NCBI RefSeq assembly: GCF_004803895.1
Contig: NZ_CP021978.1
Coordinates: forward strand, 7,936,001 to 8,000,000
Source of the DNA: Streptomyces hawaiiensis
GTDB taxonomy: Bacteria > Actinomycetota > Actinomycetes > Streptomycetales > Streptomycetaceae
Direction: 5' to 3'
DNA length: 64,000 nt
The position numbers and the translations under genes are program-made. Below the pieces are notes generated by a model. The model worked only from the letters and a program-made list of their open reading frames with translations. It had not been told where the DNA came from and made no database searches. The stretch's first letter is position 1. The number at the start of each line of letters is the position of its first letter. Shown here one piece after another: positions 1-8,358 of the stretch.

Positions 1-765
1 TCCGACATGAGCCGCGCGCTGGACATCGGCGCCTCCGTCGCCCGCTCCTCCCTCGACGTGCGCTCCACCCCCGCGCTCACCTGCGAGCCGAGCGGCACCC
101 GCCGCACCGCCGGAGTGGTGCTCGACCTCGACGACGTGCACCGCGTCCGCAAGACCGTCGGCGGCACCGTCAACGACGTCCTCATCGCCGTCGTCGCGGG
201 CGCCCTGCGACGCTGGCTCGACGAGCGCGGCGACGGCAGCGAGGACGTCGCGCCCCGCGCTCTGATCCCCGTCTCCAAGCGCCGCCCGCGCACCGCGTAC
301 CCGCAGGGCAACCGGCTCTCCGGGTACCTGATACGGCTTCCGGTGGACGACCCCGACCCGCTGGCCCGCCTCGCCTCGGTCCGGGACGCCATGGACCGCA
401 ACAAGGACGCCGGCCCCAACCGGGGCGCGGGCGCCGTCGCCCTGCTCGCCGACCACGTCCCCGCCCTCGCCCACCGGCTCGGCGGCCCTCTGGTCGGCCA
501 GGCGGCCCGGCTCTGGTTCGACATCCTGGTGACCAGCGTGCCCCTGCCCAGTCTCGGCCTGAAGCTCGGCGGCCACCCGCTCACGGCTGTCTTCCCCTTG
601 GCCCCGCTGGCCCCCGGGCACTCCCTGGCGGTCGCGGTCTCCACGTACCGGGGCAGCGTGCACTACGGCCTCGTCGCCGACGGTGAGGCGGTCCCCGACC
701 TCGACCTGTTCGCCACGGCCGTCTCGAAGGAGGTGGCGACGCTGATCAAGGCCTGCCGGTCGTGA
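1..765 (+). CDS. Wax ester synthase/diacylglycerol acyltransferase (WS/DGAT), C-terminal part; 5' end outside window
   Basis: The frame is open from the first base, so this is the 3' part of a longer gene (about 254 codons seen; the family is about 450 aa). The visible part matches the C-terminal half of actinobacterial WS/DGAT acyltransferases. It includes the segment GGTVNDVLIAVVAGALRRWL, a conserved NR(L)SGYLIRLPV stretch and a final VAVSTYRGSVHYGLVAD stretch close to the DUF1298-type domain. These enzymes join an acyl-CoA to diacylglycerol or a fatty alcohol to make storage lipid. The catalytic HHxxxDG motif belongs to the N-terminal half and cannot be checked here. The stop TGA is at 763-765. 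S. coelicolor SCO0958 is, as I recall, a gene of this family, which fits the apparent synteny of the window. Confidence 0.85.
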   Translation, partial: SDMSRALDIGASVARSSLDVRSTPALTCEPSGTRRTAGVVLDLDDVHRVRKTVGGTVNDVLIAVVAGALRRWLDERGDGSEDVAPRALIPVSKRRPRTAYPQGNRLSGYLIRLPVDDPDPLARLASVRDAMDRNKDAGPNRGAGAVALLADHVPALAHRLGGPLVGQAARLWFDILVTSVPLPSLGLKLGGHPLTAVFPLAPLAPGHSLAVAVSTYRGSVHYGLVADGEAVPDLDLFATAVSKEVATLIKACRS

Positions 766-868
766 TCAAGGCGAGTTTGGCGGCGCGGCCCGCGCTCCGT
801 AAAATTCGCCCTTCGAAAGCGGGCGCGACCGGCGCGCCGCGACGGCAGAGCAGGGAACGACAGCGGCG

Positions 869-2371
869 ATGACGGTGACAGAGGACGGCCCGCAGGCCAT
901 GGACGAGGCGAGCGCGCTCTCGTACGGACCCGGCATCGACCCGGAGCGGCTGGCCGTCTGCCTCAGCGTGCTCGAGGAACTCGACAAGCTGGAGGTCGAC
1001 CACCCGGACGCCATCGCGGTGCGCCGGGCCACGGCCGGCGTCTACCGCACGGTCAAGCAGCGCCGGCGCCAGGAGCGCCGGGCCGCCAAGACCGCCCACG
1101 ACAAGGCGGTCACGGAGGCCACGGCGACCGGCTCCGCCCGGCGCATCGACGACGAGACCGAAGGCCTGCTGCCTTCCTCGCACACCGAGGAGGGCAGGGT
1201 CGCCGGGATACTCCAGCGCCCGCGTTCCTGCTACACCTGCAAGGCCCGGTACGTGGAAGTCGACTACTTCTACCACCAGCTCTGTCCGGACTGCGCCCGC
1301 CAGAACCGCGAGAAGCGCGACGTCCGCGCCGACCTCACCGGCAAGCGCGCGCTGCTCACCGGCGGCCGGGCCAAGATCGGCATGTACATCGCGCTGAGGC
1401 TGCTGCGCGACGGCGCGCACACCACGATCACCACGCGTTTCCCGAAGGACGCCATCCGCCGCTTCAAGGCGATGGACGACTCCGCGGACTGGATGCACCG
1501 CCTGGAGGTCGTCGGCATCGACCTGCGCGACCCGGCCCAGGCCGTGGCCCTCGCCGACCAGGTCGCCGAGGCGGGCCCGCTCGACATCCTCGTCAACAAC
1601 GCGACGCAGACCGTGCGCCGCCTGCCCTCCGCCTACGCCGCGCTGGTCGAGGGCGAGAGCGCCCCGCTGCCCGCCGGTGAGCTGCCCGCCCACCACGTCA
1701 TCGGCGCCTTCAACTCCGGCGCGGTCGACGGTATCGCCGCCCTGCCCCTCGGTACGAGCGGGCTCGACGCCCAGCAGGTCGCCGACCTCGCCCTGGTCGC
1801 GGGCAACGCCAGCGTCGAGCGGCACCTGGACGGCACGGCGATCGACGCGGGCGGGCTCGTGCCCGACGTGGTCGACTCCAACACCTGGGTGCAGACGATC
1901 GAGCAGATCTCGCCCGTCGAGCTGCTGGAGACGCAGCTGTGCAACTACACGGCGCCGTTCATCCTGATCAGCAAGTTGCGGCCGGCCATGGCCGAGGCCG
2001 CGAAGAAGGCGGAGAGCGGGCGCGCGTACGTCGTGAACGTCTCCGCGATGGAGGGGGTCTTCGGGCGCGGGTACAAGGGCGCGGGGCATCCGAACACCAA
2101 TGCCGCGAAGGCCGCGATGAACATGGTGACGCGGACCAGCGCGCAGGAGATGTTCCAGACCGACGGCATTCTGATGACCTCGGTGGACACGGGGTGGATC
2201 ACGGACGAGCGGCCGCACTACGACAAGCTGCGGCTTGCCGAGGCCGGGTTCCACGCGCCGCTCGACCTGGTCGACGGTGCGGCCCGGGTCTACGACCCGA
2301 TCGTGCGGGGCGAGGTGGGAGAGGATCTGTACGGGGTCTTCCTGAAGGACTACGCGCCCGGGAAGTGGTAG
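869..2371 (+). CDS. SDR-family oxidoreductase with N-terminal Cys-cluster extension
   Basis: This 500-aa protein is twice the usual SDR length. Residues about 1-150 are a charged, partly helical extension. It contains CYTC (near residue 117) and CPDC (near 136), which are spaced like a zinc ribbon or knuckle. The Rossmann part starts near residue 150 with the variant glycine motif TGGRAKIG, then has DILVNNATQT (the SDR NNAG equivalent). Catalytic-like residues follow in NVSAMEG and in GHPNTNAAKAA, where the usual YxxxK is replaced by a segment holding only the Lys, so catalysis may differ from classical SDRs. Substrate unknown. The start ATG at 869 has a weak purine run upstream; an in-frame ATG at 899 is the alternative. 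It is transcribed alone, 104 bp after the WS/DGAT gene. Confidence 0.8.
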   Translation: MTVTEDGPQAMDEASALSYGPGIDPERLAVCLSVLEELDKLEVDHPDAIAVRRATAGVYRTVKQRRRQERRAAKTAHDKAVTEATATGSARRIDDETEGLLPSSHTEEGRVAGILQRPRSCYTCKARYVEVDYFYHQLCPDCARQNREKRDVRADLTGKRALLTGGRAKIGMYIALRLLRDGAHTTITTRFPKDAIRRFKAMDDSADWMHRLEVVGIDLRDPAQAVALADQVAEAGPLDILVNNATQTVRRLPSAYAALVEGESAPLPAGELPAHHVIGAFNSGAVDGIAALPLGTSGLDAQQVADLALVAGNASVERHLDGTAIDAGGLVPDVVDSNTWVQTIEQISPVELLETQLCNYTAPFILISKLRPAMAEAAKKAESGRAYVVNVSAMEGVFGRGYKGAGHPNTNAAKAAMNMVTRTSAQEMFQTDGILMTSVDTGWITDERPHYDKLRLAEAGFHAPLDLVDGAARVYDPIVRGEVGEDLYGVFLKDYAPGKW

Positions 2372-2951
2372 TCGCGCGTTTCCCGTGACGAGGCGTTCGA
2401 CGGCTGCGAGGCGGGAGTTGCGCGCCGCGGGCAGTCAGAGGCCCTGCGCTGGTCATCCGGGGCCCCGGCGTCGAAACCGGCGGTGCGGCCCTCCTCGGAT
2501 GCCTGGCGCAGGGCGAGGAGGCCGGGCCCGGACCGGGGCGTCCGCGAGCCTGCGACACGGCCAACGGCACCTCAACCGCGCGACCGGCTGGAAAGCGCCG
2601 TCACCGACGTACGCCGTTCGAGTGATTCGCAAAACGCCCTTCTGTCTACAAAACCGTACGTAAACGCGAGTTGACCGACTGGTGACGCGCGATCGTTACC
2701 GGTTGTTTTCAGCCCCATCGAGCGGGGCCCCGCTCATTTGGTTAGTCTGATGCGGACGGACAGCAGCACGGGGTCCTACCCACACCCATGGTCCGTCATG
2801 GGACCAGCCGGTTCACCACGGCCTGCTCTCCCGTGAGTCGACCGGCGCCACCGCGTCCGAACTGCTTTTGACATAGAGGCCCGAGCGGGCGTCAGGCGCA
2901 GCAGGACCGGCGCGTGCGTCCCGAGGGTGACCGACACATAAGGAGTGCGCG
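2372..2951. other. Intergenic region without a convincing gene
   Basis: This 580-bp stretch shows no reading frame with protein-like composition. Around 2630-2720 the base composition drops clearly in GC relative to the neighbourhood. A perfect TTGACA lies at 2868-2873 without a good -10 partner at 17-18 bp. The segment probably holds the promoter and leader of the small gene at 2952, but I cannot place a start site. Confidence 0.5.
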
Positions 2952-3125
2952 GTGACACCGGAGAAGACGAATCGCGATCAGCGCCCCAAGGAACGCGGCG
3001 AGCGCGCCGGCCGACGGGTCGACGAGCTCGGCAGCCTCGACGTGTGGGCCCGTTCGGCCCCGATCCGCCTCGCGGGCTACGAGGAGGACCTCGCAGAGCC
3101 CCACATCCTGCCCAGCGTCGACTGA
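2952..3125 (+). CDS. Small conserved Streptomyces protein, 57 aa
   Basis: A GTG start preceded by TAAGGAG at 2939-2945, an ideal ribosome binding site, opens a 58-codon frame ending TGA at 3123-3125. The product is hydrophilic and highly charged at its N terminus (EKTNRDQRPKERGER). Its conserved-looking tail has WARSAPIRLAGYEED and ends HILPSVD. I recognise the tail as recurring in small hypothetical proteins annotated in Streptomyces genomes, but no function is known to me. It has no signal peptide or membrane segment. The gene stands between the SDR and the GNAT gene, both on the same strand. Confidence 0.7.
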   Translation: MTPEKTNRDQRPKERGERAGRRVDELGSLDVWARSAPIRLAGYEEDLAEPHILPSVD

Positions 3126-3179
3126 CAGCGGGCAGCCCCCACCGCGATCGCAGCTCATGGGCGTGCCAGACTCACGACC

Positions 3180-3662
3180 ATGCTGATCAGGCAAGCAACG
3201 GCTGACGACTGGCCTCGCATCTGGCCGTTCTGGCACCGCATCGTCGCCGCGGGCGAGACCTACGCATGGGACCCGGGCACCTCCGAGGAGGAGGCCCGGG
3301 TCCTGTGGATGAACCCGGCGAAAAGCGTCTACGTCGTCGAGGACGACAGCGGGGGTGTCGTCGCCTCCGCCTACCTCACCCCCAACTACGGTGGCCCGGC
3401 CGCCGGTATCGCCAACGCCGGCTTCATGGTCGACCCCGGTCAGGGCGGCCGGGGCTACGGCCGGGCCCTCGCCGAACACCTCCTGGCCGAAGCCCGGGCC
3501 GCCGGCTACCGGGGCATGGTGTTCAACGCCGTCGTCGAGACCAACCCGGCCGTGACACTGTGGACGTCCCTCGGCTTCACGATCCTCGGCACGGTGCCCG
3601 ACGCGTTCGACCACCCCCGGCACGGCCGGGTGGGGCTGCACATCATGTACCGGGCGTTGTAG
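3180..3662 (+). CDS. GNAT-family N-acetyltransferase
   Basis: This is a 160-aa single-domain GNAT protein. The acetyl-CoA binding motif A is visible as QGGRGYGRALAEHLL (near residues 90-104) after the beta-4 segment GFMVDP. The late NPAVTLWTSLGFTILGTVP segment is the usual motif B region (N-x-A...LGF). Start and tail (IRQATADDWPRIW, DHPRHGRVGLHIMYRAL) are typical of stand-alone Streptomyces acetyltransferases that act on small amines or amino acids; the substrate is not predictable. No Shine-Dalgarno is seen. A CAGACT hexamer 7 nt before the ATG resembles the -10 element of a leaderless promoter. It is followed by a convergent VOC gene 22 bp away. Confidence 0.85.
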   Translation: MLIRQATADDWPRIWPFWHRIVAAGETYAWDPGTSEEEARVLWMNPAKSVYVVEDDSGGVVASAYLTPNYGGPAAGIANAGFMVDPGQGGRGYGRALAEHLLAEARAAGYRGMVFNAVVETNPAVTLWTSLGFTILGTVPDAFDHPRHGRVGLHIMYRAL

Positions 3663-3684
3663 ACCGACCGGGCCGTCGCGGCTG

Positions 3685-4104
3685 TCAGGGCCGGGCGTAC
3701 GGCCGGGTCATGATCTCCATGTTGTGGCCGTCCGGGTCGTCGAAGTAGGCGCCACGACCGCCGAAGAGGTCGTTGACCCGGCCGGGCCGCGTGTGGCTCG
3801 GGTCGGCGTAGTAGGTGACGCCGATCGCCTCCAGACGGCCGATCATGCCGTCGAACTGCTCCTCGGGCACGAGGAAGGCGTAGTGCTGCGACTGGATCGG
3901 CTCGTCGGTCTTCTCGTAGTAGTCGAGGGTCACGCCGTTGCCCAGGTCGACGGGCAGGAACGGGCCGAAGGGGGCGCCGATCCGCAGGCCCAGGACGGCC
4001 GCCAGGAACTCCGCGGACAGGTGGCGGTCGGAGGCGTAGACGGCGGTGTGGTTCAGGTGGGCGACCGTGGTCGGCGGTTCGGGAGCGTGCTGGGTGTGGG
4101 ACAT
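3685..4104 (-). CDS. VOC-family protein (glyoxalase/bleomycin resistance-like)
   Basis: A 139-aa protein of the vicinal-oxygen-chelate fold: HLNHTAVYASDRHLSAEF opens the first beta-alpha-beta unit, and AFLVPEEQFDGMIGRLEA with a YFDDPDGHNMEIM end forms the second. His and Glu residues (H in LNHTAV, E in NMEIM) sit at usual metal-ligand positions of this superfamily. Such proteins act as lyases, dioxygenases or antibiotic binders, and the sequence does not say which. I chose the ATG at 4104 because GGAG lies about 10 nt upstream. The frame continues 24 codons further upstream without a good ribosome site. It converges with the GNAT gene. Confidence 0.8.
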   Translation of the reverse strand: MSHTQHAPEPPTTVAHLNHTAVYASDRHLSAEFLAAVLGLRIGAPFGPFLPVDLGNGVTLDYYEKTDEPIQSQHYAFLVPEEQFDGMIGRLEAIGVTYYADPSHTRPGRVNDLFGGRGAYFDDPDGHNMEIMTRPYARP

Positions 4105-4223
4105 GGGTGAGTTCGTCTCCGGGTCGTGGGGTCCGTGGTGAAGCGCCACTGAGGCGCGAGGGGTGCAAGACACCAAGGACGAGAGGCGGGGCGCGTGCCC
4201 TCTCCGGCTCTCGGACGGGCCCG

Positions 4224-4241
4224 GGCGGGGTCACCCCCGCC
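4224..4241. terminator. Possible terminator hairpin downstream of the amidase gene
   Basis: GGCGGGG and CCCCGCC are separated by TCAC, a 7-bp GC stem. It lies about 70 bp beyond the amidase stop codon (which reads leftwards) and upstream of the VOC gene start. No T-tract follows, as is common in Streptomyces. Confidence 0.35.
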
Positions 4242-4312
4242 GCGCTCACGTCGAGGCCGGGCGCCTCACTCGTACATGGCCTATGGCCGACCCGGCAGTC
4301 ACCCGGCCGACC

Positions 4313-5655
4313 TTAGTCCATCGGCGCCGTACGCTGCCACGGATTTCGTTCCTCCAGCTGCCCGGCCAGATCCAGGAGTTGGGACTCCGTGCCGGGGCGG
4401 CCCACCAACTGCACGGCACACGGGGCGCCGGAGGGGAGAGTCCCGCAGGGGACGGACATGGCCGGCCAGCCGGTCAGGTTCCACGGAGGCGTCAGGGGCG
4501 AGTAGTTCGTGTTCGCCAGCACATTGCTCAGCCAGCCCCGCTCGTGCCACGGCCCGGCCTTCGGGGAGCGCCGGGCCAGCGCGGGCGTGAGCAGCACGTC
4601 GTGCTCGGCGAAGAACGGCTCCAGCCGCCGGCGCAGCTGCTCCCGGCCCGCCCCCGAGCTCACGGTGCGCAGGAACGGGCGGCCGAGCCTGGCGTGGACG
4701 CGGGTACGCCGGGTCAGCAGCCGGGGTCGAGGGGCCGGGCGTCCGCGGCGGTGCCCGCCGTCCAGTGAGCCAGGGAGGTCGTGGCGAGGGACAGCGGGTA
4801 GGGCGGGTCGGCGCGCCGGACCTGATGGCCCGCCCTCATCAGCAGCCCGGCCGCGTCCCGGGCGGCCGCCGCGTACGGGCGGCTGATGGCGACACCGGCC
4901 AGCGGACTGCGCAGCGACACCGCGACCCGCAGGACGCCCGGCGCGGACACGGGGCCGGGTTCGACGCCGGCGAGGACCGAGAACATCAGGCGGGCGTCCT
5001 CGACGGTCGTGGCGAGCGGCCCGTTCTCCGACATGCCGAACCAGGTGCTGTCCCCTTCACCGGTCGGGACCACCCCCTGCCCCGGCTTGATGGTGACCAG
5101 GCCGCAGTTGGCGGCCGGTATGCGCAACGAGCCCATGCCGTCGTTGCCGAGGGCGATCGGAACCATCCCGGCGGCGACGGCGGCCGCGCTGCCGCCCGAC
5201 GAACCGCCCACCGAACGCGAGGGGTCCCAGGGGTTGCGGGCGATGCCCAGCACACCGTCCGTGGTGCCGAAGACGCACAGTTCGGGGACGTTCGTCAGGC
5301 CTACGACCACCGCGCCCGCCGCCCGCAGCCTGGCCACCGTCACATGGTCCCGCGCGGCCGGCGTGTCCGGTGTCGCGGCCGAGCCGACCCGCCGGGACTC
5401 ACCGCGCACGGCGAGGTTGTCCTTGACGGCCACGGGCACCCCGGCCAGCGGCAGCTCGGCGAAGTCGCCGCGTGCCGCCACCTCGTCGGCCTCGGCCAGG
5501 GCCGCATCGGCCCGCACCGCGCGGAAGGCCCCGACCCGGGCGTCGAGCCGCTCGATCCGGGCCAGGTGCTCGGCGACCACCTCGCGAGGCGTCACCCGCT
5601 TGTCGCGTACGGCGGCGGATATCTCGGCGGCGGTGCGGGCGGCCCAGGTGGTCAC
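4313..5655 (-). pseudogene. Amidase signature family gene with a one-base frameshift
   Basis: Reading leftwards from GTG at 5655 (GAGGAG 6 nt upstream), the frame encodes the first two thirds of an amidase. Visible elements are the catalytic Lys region PVAVKDNLAV, the Gly/Ser-rich core SVGGSSGGSAAAVAAGM and the cis-Ser segment near GNDGMGSLRIPAA. The frame stops at TGA around 4714 after ARPLDPGC. The adjacent frame continues smoothly from LLTRRTRVHARLGRPFL to the normal C terminus (HERGWLSNVLANTNYS, PWNLTGWPAMSVPCG, GRPGTESQLLDLA) and ends at 4313. One missing base in the GGGG run at 4723-4726 would restore a protein of about 447 aa. The cause may be a real mutation or a homopolymer sequencing error. 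A second amidase of the same general family starts at the right edge of the window. Confidence 0.8.
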
Positions 5656-5797
5656 AGCGGCTCCTCGGAGGGGAGAGGGCGGACTTACTGACGAGTACGT
5701 AGGGAGAACTGTGCACCCGGTGAAGGCCGTGCGTCGAGGTCGCCGGCCATGCCGGGGCCGGGCCGATGCCGAGGGCGGGGGCCCTGCCGCGGCCGGT

Positions 5798-6822
5798 TCA
5801 GCGCAGATGGCGCTCGAGGAAGGTTTCGGTGACGTCCATCGAGGCCGCCCACTTCGGCCCGAACGTGTGCCCCTCGCCGGTGACGGTGCGGAGCTCGACG
5901 TCCTTGCCCGCCTTCTCGAACACCGCGGCGGCCTCGCGTGACCAGCGCGGGGGCAGGTGTCGTCCGCGGTGCCGTGCTGGATCAGCAGGGGCTCGGTCAT
6001 GCGGTCGGCGTGGGTGAGGGGGGAGACGCCGCGCCAGAACGCCGGGTTCTCCTCGGGCGTGCCGTGCCTGTCCTCGATCTCGGTGACGAGCGGGTCACCG
6101 TCAGGCCGCTGGAAGTGGTCGATGTTCTCCTGCGGCCGCGCGCTGACCGGGGCGTACGCGACCGCCGCGTCGAACAGACCGGGCGCCACGACCAGTGTGT
6201 TGTACACGACCCCGCCGCCCATGGACCGCCCGAACAGCCCGATGCGGTCGCTGTCGATCTCGGGGCGCCCGGAGTCGCGCAGGGCCAGGGCGGCGCCGAT
6301 GACGTCCTCGGTGTAGCCGAGCCGCAGGTTCACGTCGTTGTCCGGGTCCTTGTCGGAGCGGGCGTGGTTGCGGTAGTCGGTGTGCAGGACGACGTAGCCG
6401 CTGCGGGCCAGACGGTCCTGCTCGCGGGGCATGCCCTGGCCGCTGAAGTAGACGTCCGGGTCGATGTGGCCATGCGCCAGCACCAGCGCCGGGAAGGGGC
6501 CCTCGCCCTGCGGGATGTTCATGATCCCCGAGATCGTCAGGCCGTTCGCCTCGTAGGTGACGGCGTAGCGGGTGTAGGCGGAGGTGCGGTCGAGCACCGC
6601 GCCGAGGCGCAGGCCGGAGCCGGTGTGCTCGCGCTGCATCAGAGCCCGGAGGGAGACGGGGTCGGCCGGGGTGGGGGAGGGCGTGCGGCGCGGGCTCTCG
6701 CCGGTGGCGCGGGCCGACGTCACAGAGGTCTCGGGCGCGCTGCCCTCCGCACCGCCGGTGCAGCCCGTCGCGAGGGCCAGCAGCAGTCCGGCGGCCGCGC
6801 AGGCGGTGCCCCGAAGCCGCAT
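5798..6822 (-). pseudogene. Alpha/beta-hydrolase lipoprotein (S9-peptidase-like), frameshifted
   Basis: From ATG at 6822 the product begins with a lipoprotein signal (LLLALATGC, lipobox LATGC), then a hydrolase domain. This has the LVLAHGH oxyanion segment, a nucleophile elbow GRSMGGGV near residue 190 and a strand LLIQHGTADDTCP carrying the catalytic Asp. At this point the frame is lost: in the first frame it becomes meaningless and reads on into the amidase gene. The second frame gives RWSREAAAVFEKAGKDVEL, then TVTGEGHTFG with the catalytic His, and stops at 5798. One extra C in the run complementary to GGGGG at 5949-5953 would join both parts into about 342 aa. The enzyme would sit on the outer face of the membrane and resembles acyl-peptidase/acetyl-xylan-esterase-like hydrolases. 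The substrate is unknown. Confidence 0.8.
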
Positions 6823-6984
6823 ACGGTCCAGTGTGACCCCGTCGACCACGGGAGGGTAGCTCTGACCGGGACCGCGTCCCGCCGGAGGGCAGCGGGAGAC
6901 GCAGGTCACATTCGTGCGTGTCACATCGTGATGGGCCGCTGCCTCATAGGGGTGTACGCACCGACAACGGCAGAGGAGCTCACC

Positions 6985-7458
6985 ATGAGCGCACGACTGG
7001 ACATCTTCGCCTCCCCGAGCGCGAGCAAGCTCGTCAAGCAGTTCACCGCCGTGGGACGGCTGGTGGTGGAGTCACCGCTGCCGGCCGCCACACGGGAGCT
7101 GGTCTCGCTGCGGGTGAGCCAGATCAACGGATGCGCGGTGTGCATCGACATGCACACCAAGGAGGCCACCGCCGCGGGGGAGAGCGCCGTACGTCTTCAC
7201 CTGGTCGCGGCGTGGCGGGAGGCCACGGTCTTCACGGAGGCCGAGCGCGCCGCGCTGGAGCTGGCCGAGCAGGGGACCCGGATCGCGGACAGCGCCGGCG
7301 GGGTGCCGGACGACGTGTGGGAGCGGGCCGCCAAGCACTACGACGAGGACGGGCTCATGGCGCTGGTGACCCTGATCGCCTTCATGAACACCGCGAACCG
7401 GCTGAACGTGATGCTTGAGCAGCCGGCCGGGGACTACCAGCCGGGTCAGTTCAAGTAA
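6985..7458 (+). CDS. AhpD-like carboxymuconolactone decarboxylase family protein
   Basis: A 157-aa single-domain protein with the signature C50-x2-C53-x3-H57 inside QINGCAVCIDMHTKEA, the redox centre of AhpD-like alkylhydroperoxidases. The rest of the all-helical fold follows (RLHLVAAWREA, FTEAERAALELAE, LVTLIAFMNTANRLNV). Members reduce peroxides with a dihydrolipoyl partner or are uncharacterised; the Cys pair makes a redox role likelier than a decarboxylase role. The start ATG at 6985 is set by GAGGAG at 6973-6978. It is divergent from the broken hydrolase gene and convergent with the GntR gene, sharing a strong hairpin at its 3' end. Confidence 0.88.
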   Translation: MSARLDIFASPSASKLVKQFTAVGRLVVESPLPAATRELVSLRVSQINGCAVCIDMHTKEATAAGESAVRLHLVAAWREATVFTEAERAALELAEQGTRIADSAGGVPDDVWERAAKHYDEDGLMALVTLIAFMNTANRLNVMLEQPAGDYQPGQFK

Positions 7459-7470
7459 CCACGCGGTACC

Positions 7471-7495
7471 GGGCCCTGGGATGCTCCTAGGGCCC
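7471..7495. terminator. Bidirectional hairpin terminator
   Basis: GGGCCCTGGGA (7471-7481), loop TGC, TCCTAGGGCCC (7485-7495): an 11-bp stem with one mismatch between two convergent genes. It includes the stop codon of the GntR gene and would stop transcription from both sides. Confidence 0.7.
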
Positions 7496-8191
7496 GAGCT
7501 GTGCCCGGAGCCACTGCTCCACCTCGCCCACGTGCGCGGCCGCCGCCGCGCGGGCCGCCTCCGGGTCGTGGGCCGCCAGGGCCCGATGGATCGCGGCGTG
7601 CTCGCGGCGGGTGCGGGCGAAGGCGCCCTCTTCCTGGTAGCCGCGCCAGACACGGGCGCGGAACGTCCGCGAGGACAGGCCCTCCAGGATCGCGGCCATG
7701 GTCTCGTTGCCCGCGGCCGCCGCGATCTCCCGGTGGAAGGCCAGGTCGTGGGCGAGGATCTCCTCCGGATCGTCCGTGGCGTTCATCGCCGCCAGGTGCT
7801 TCTCCACCTCGGCCAGCTGGTCCGCGGTGATCCGCGCGGCGGCCAGTGCCGTCGCCGTCGACTCCAGGATCCGCCGGATCTCCAGCAGCTCCACCAGCTG
7901 CGGGCCGCGCGACAGATCGGCCACGACCCCGAAGGTCTCCAGCAGGTCGCCGGCCTCCAGCTGCGTCACGTAGATGCCCGAGCCGTGCCGGGCCTCCAGC
8001 ACGCCCAGCACCGTGAGCGCGCGGATCGCCTCCCGCATCGAACTGCGGGAGATGCCGAGCTGGACGGCCAGATCGCGCTCGGTCGGCAACCGCTGGCCCG
8101 GCTCCAGCCGGCCCTCGCCGATCATCGCCTTGATCCGGTCGATGGCGCGCTGCGTCACGGTGCCCTTCTGCGGGGCTGTCTCGTCGTCCAC
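7487..8191 (-). CDS. GntR-family (FadR/FCD subfamily) regulator, probable repressor of the L-fucose operon
   Basis: A 234-aa protein. Residues about 10-75 form the winged helix-turn-helix (AIDRIKAMIGEGRLEPGQR, PTERDLAVQLGISRSSMREA). Residues about 90-225 form the FCD ligand domain (LLEIRRILESTATALAA, DLAFHREIAAAAGNETM, EHAAIHRALAAHDPEAA), in which Asp and His residues usually bind a metal that contacts a sugar-acid ligand. The GTG start at 8191 follows GGAGGA by 5 nt. It is divergent from the fucose transport and catabolism operon. Palindromes of the type bound by this subfamily (GGTC-N-GACC) lie in the shared promoter. I infer that a pathway intermediate relieves repression. Confidence 0.9.
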   Translation of the reverse strand: MDDETAPQKGTVTQRAIDRIKAMIGEGRLEPGQRLPTERDLAVQLGISRSSMREAIRALTVLGVLEARHGSGIYVTQLEAGDLLETFGVVADLSRGPQLVELLEIRRILESTATALAAARITADQLAEVEKHLAAMNATDDPEEILAHDLAFHREIAAAAGNETMAAILEGLSSRTFRARVWRGYQEEGAFARTRREHAAIHRALAAHDPEAARAAAAAHVGEVEQWLRAQLGP

Positions 8192-8236
8192 GCCATTCCT
8201 CCGATCACCGTGCTCCGGCGCAGTCTAACCAGCAGG

Positions 8237-8249
8237 GTGGTCGGACCAC
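8237..8249. promoter_or_regulatory. Candidate GntR/FCD operator, copy 1
   Basis: GTGGTCGGACCAC is a perfect palindrome around one central base, of the TGGTCNGACCA type known for FadR/FCD regulators. It lies 46 bp upstream of the GntR start codon. Confidence 0.6.
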
Positions 8250-8301
8250 TATGGTCCCAGAAGCGCGAAAATCCGCGTCAGAGGGTGTTCTGGCGGGGAA
8301 G

Positions 8302-8312
8302 TGGTCTGATAA
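8302..8312. promoter_or_regulatory. Candidate GntR/FCD operator, copy 2 (degenerate), over a -10-like box
   Basis: TGGTCTGATAA repeats the left half of the first palindrome with a weaker right half, 64 bp downstream of copy 1. It touches TAAATA (8310-8315), a plausible -10 element for the operon, so binding here would block RNA polymerase. This is inferred from position and similarity only. Confidence 0.4.
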
Positions 8313-8358
8313 ATATGCGGGCATCTGCTGGAAGACCGGTCGATGGGAGCCCCCTGAT

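Noticed and set aside
2868..2896. TTGACA as a -35 element of a strong promoter for the 57-aa gene
   Set aside because: No acceptable -10 hexamer at 16-19 bp distance.
4714..6924. Single 736-codon gene fusing a hydrolase to an amidase
   Set aside because: The join is produced by frameshifts: each half has its own natural end or start and a ribosome site for the amidase lies inside the apparent fusion.
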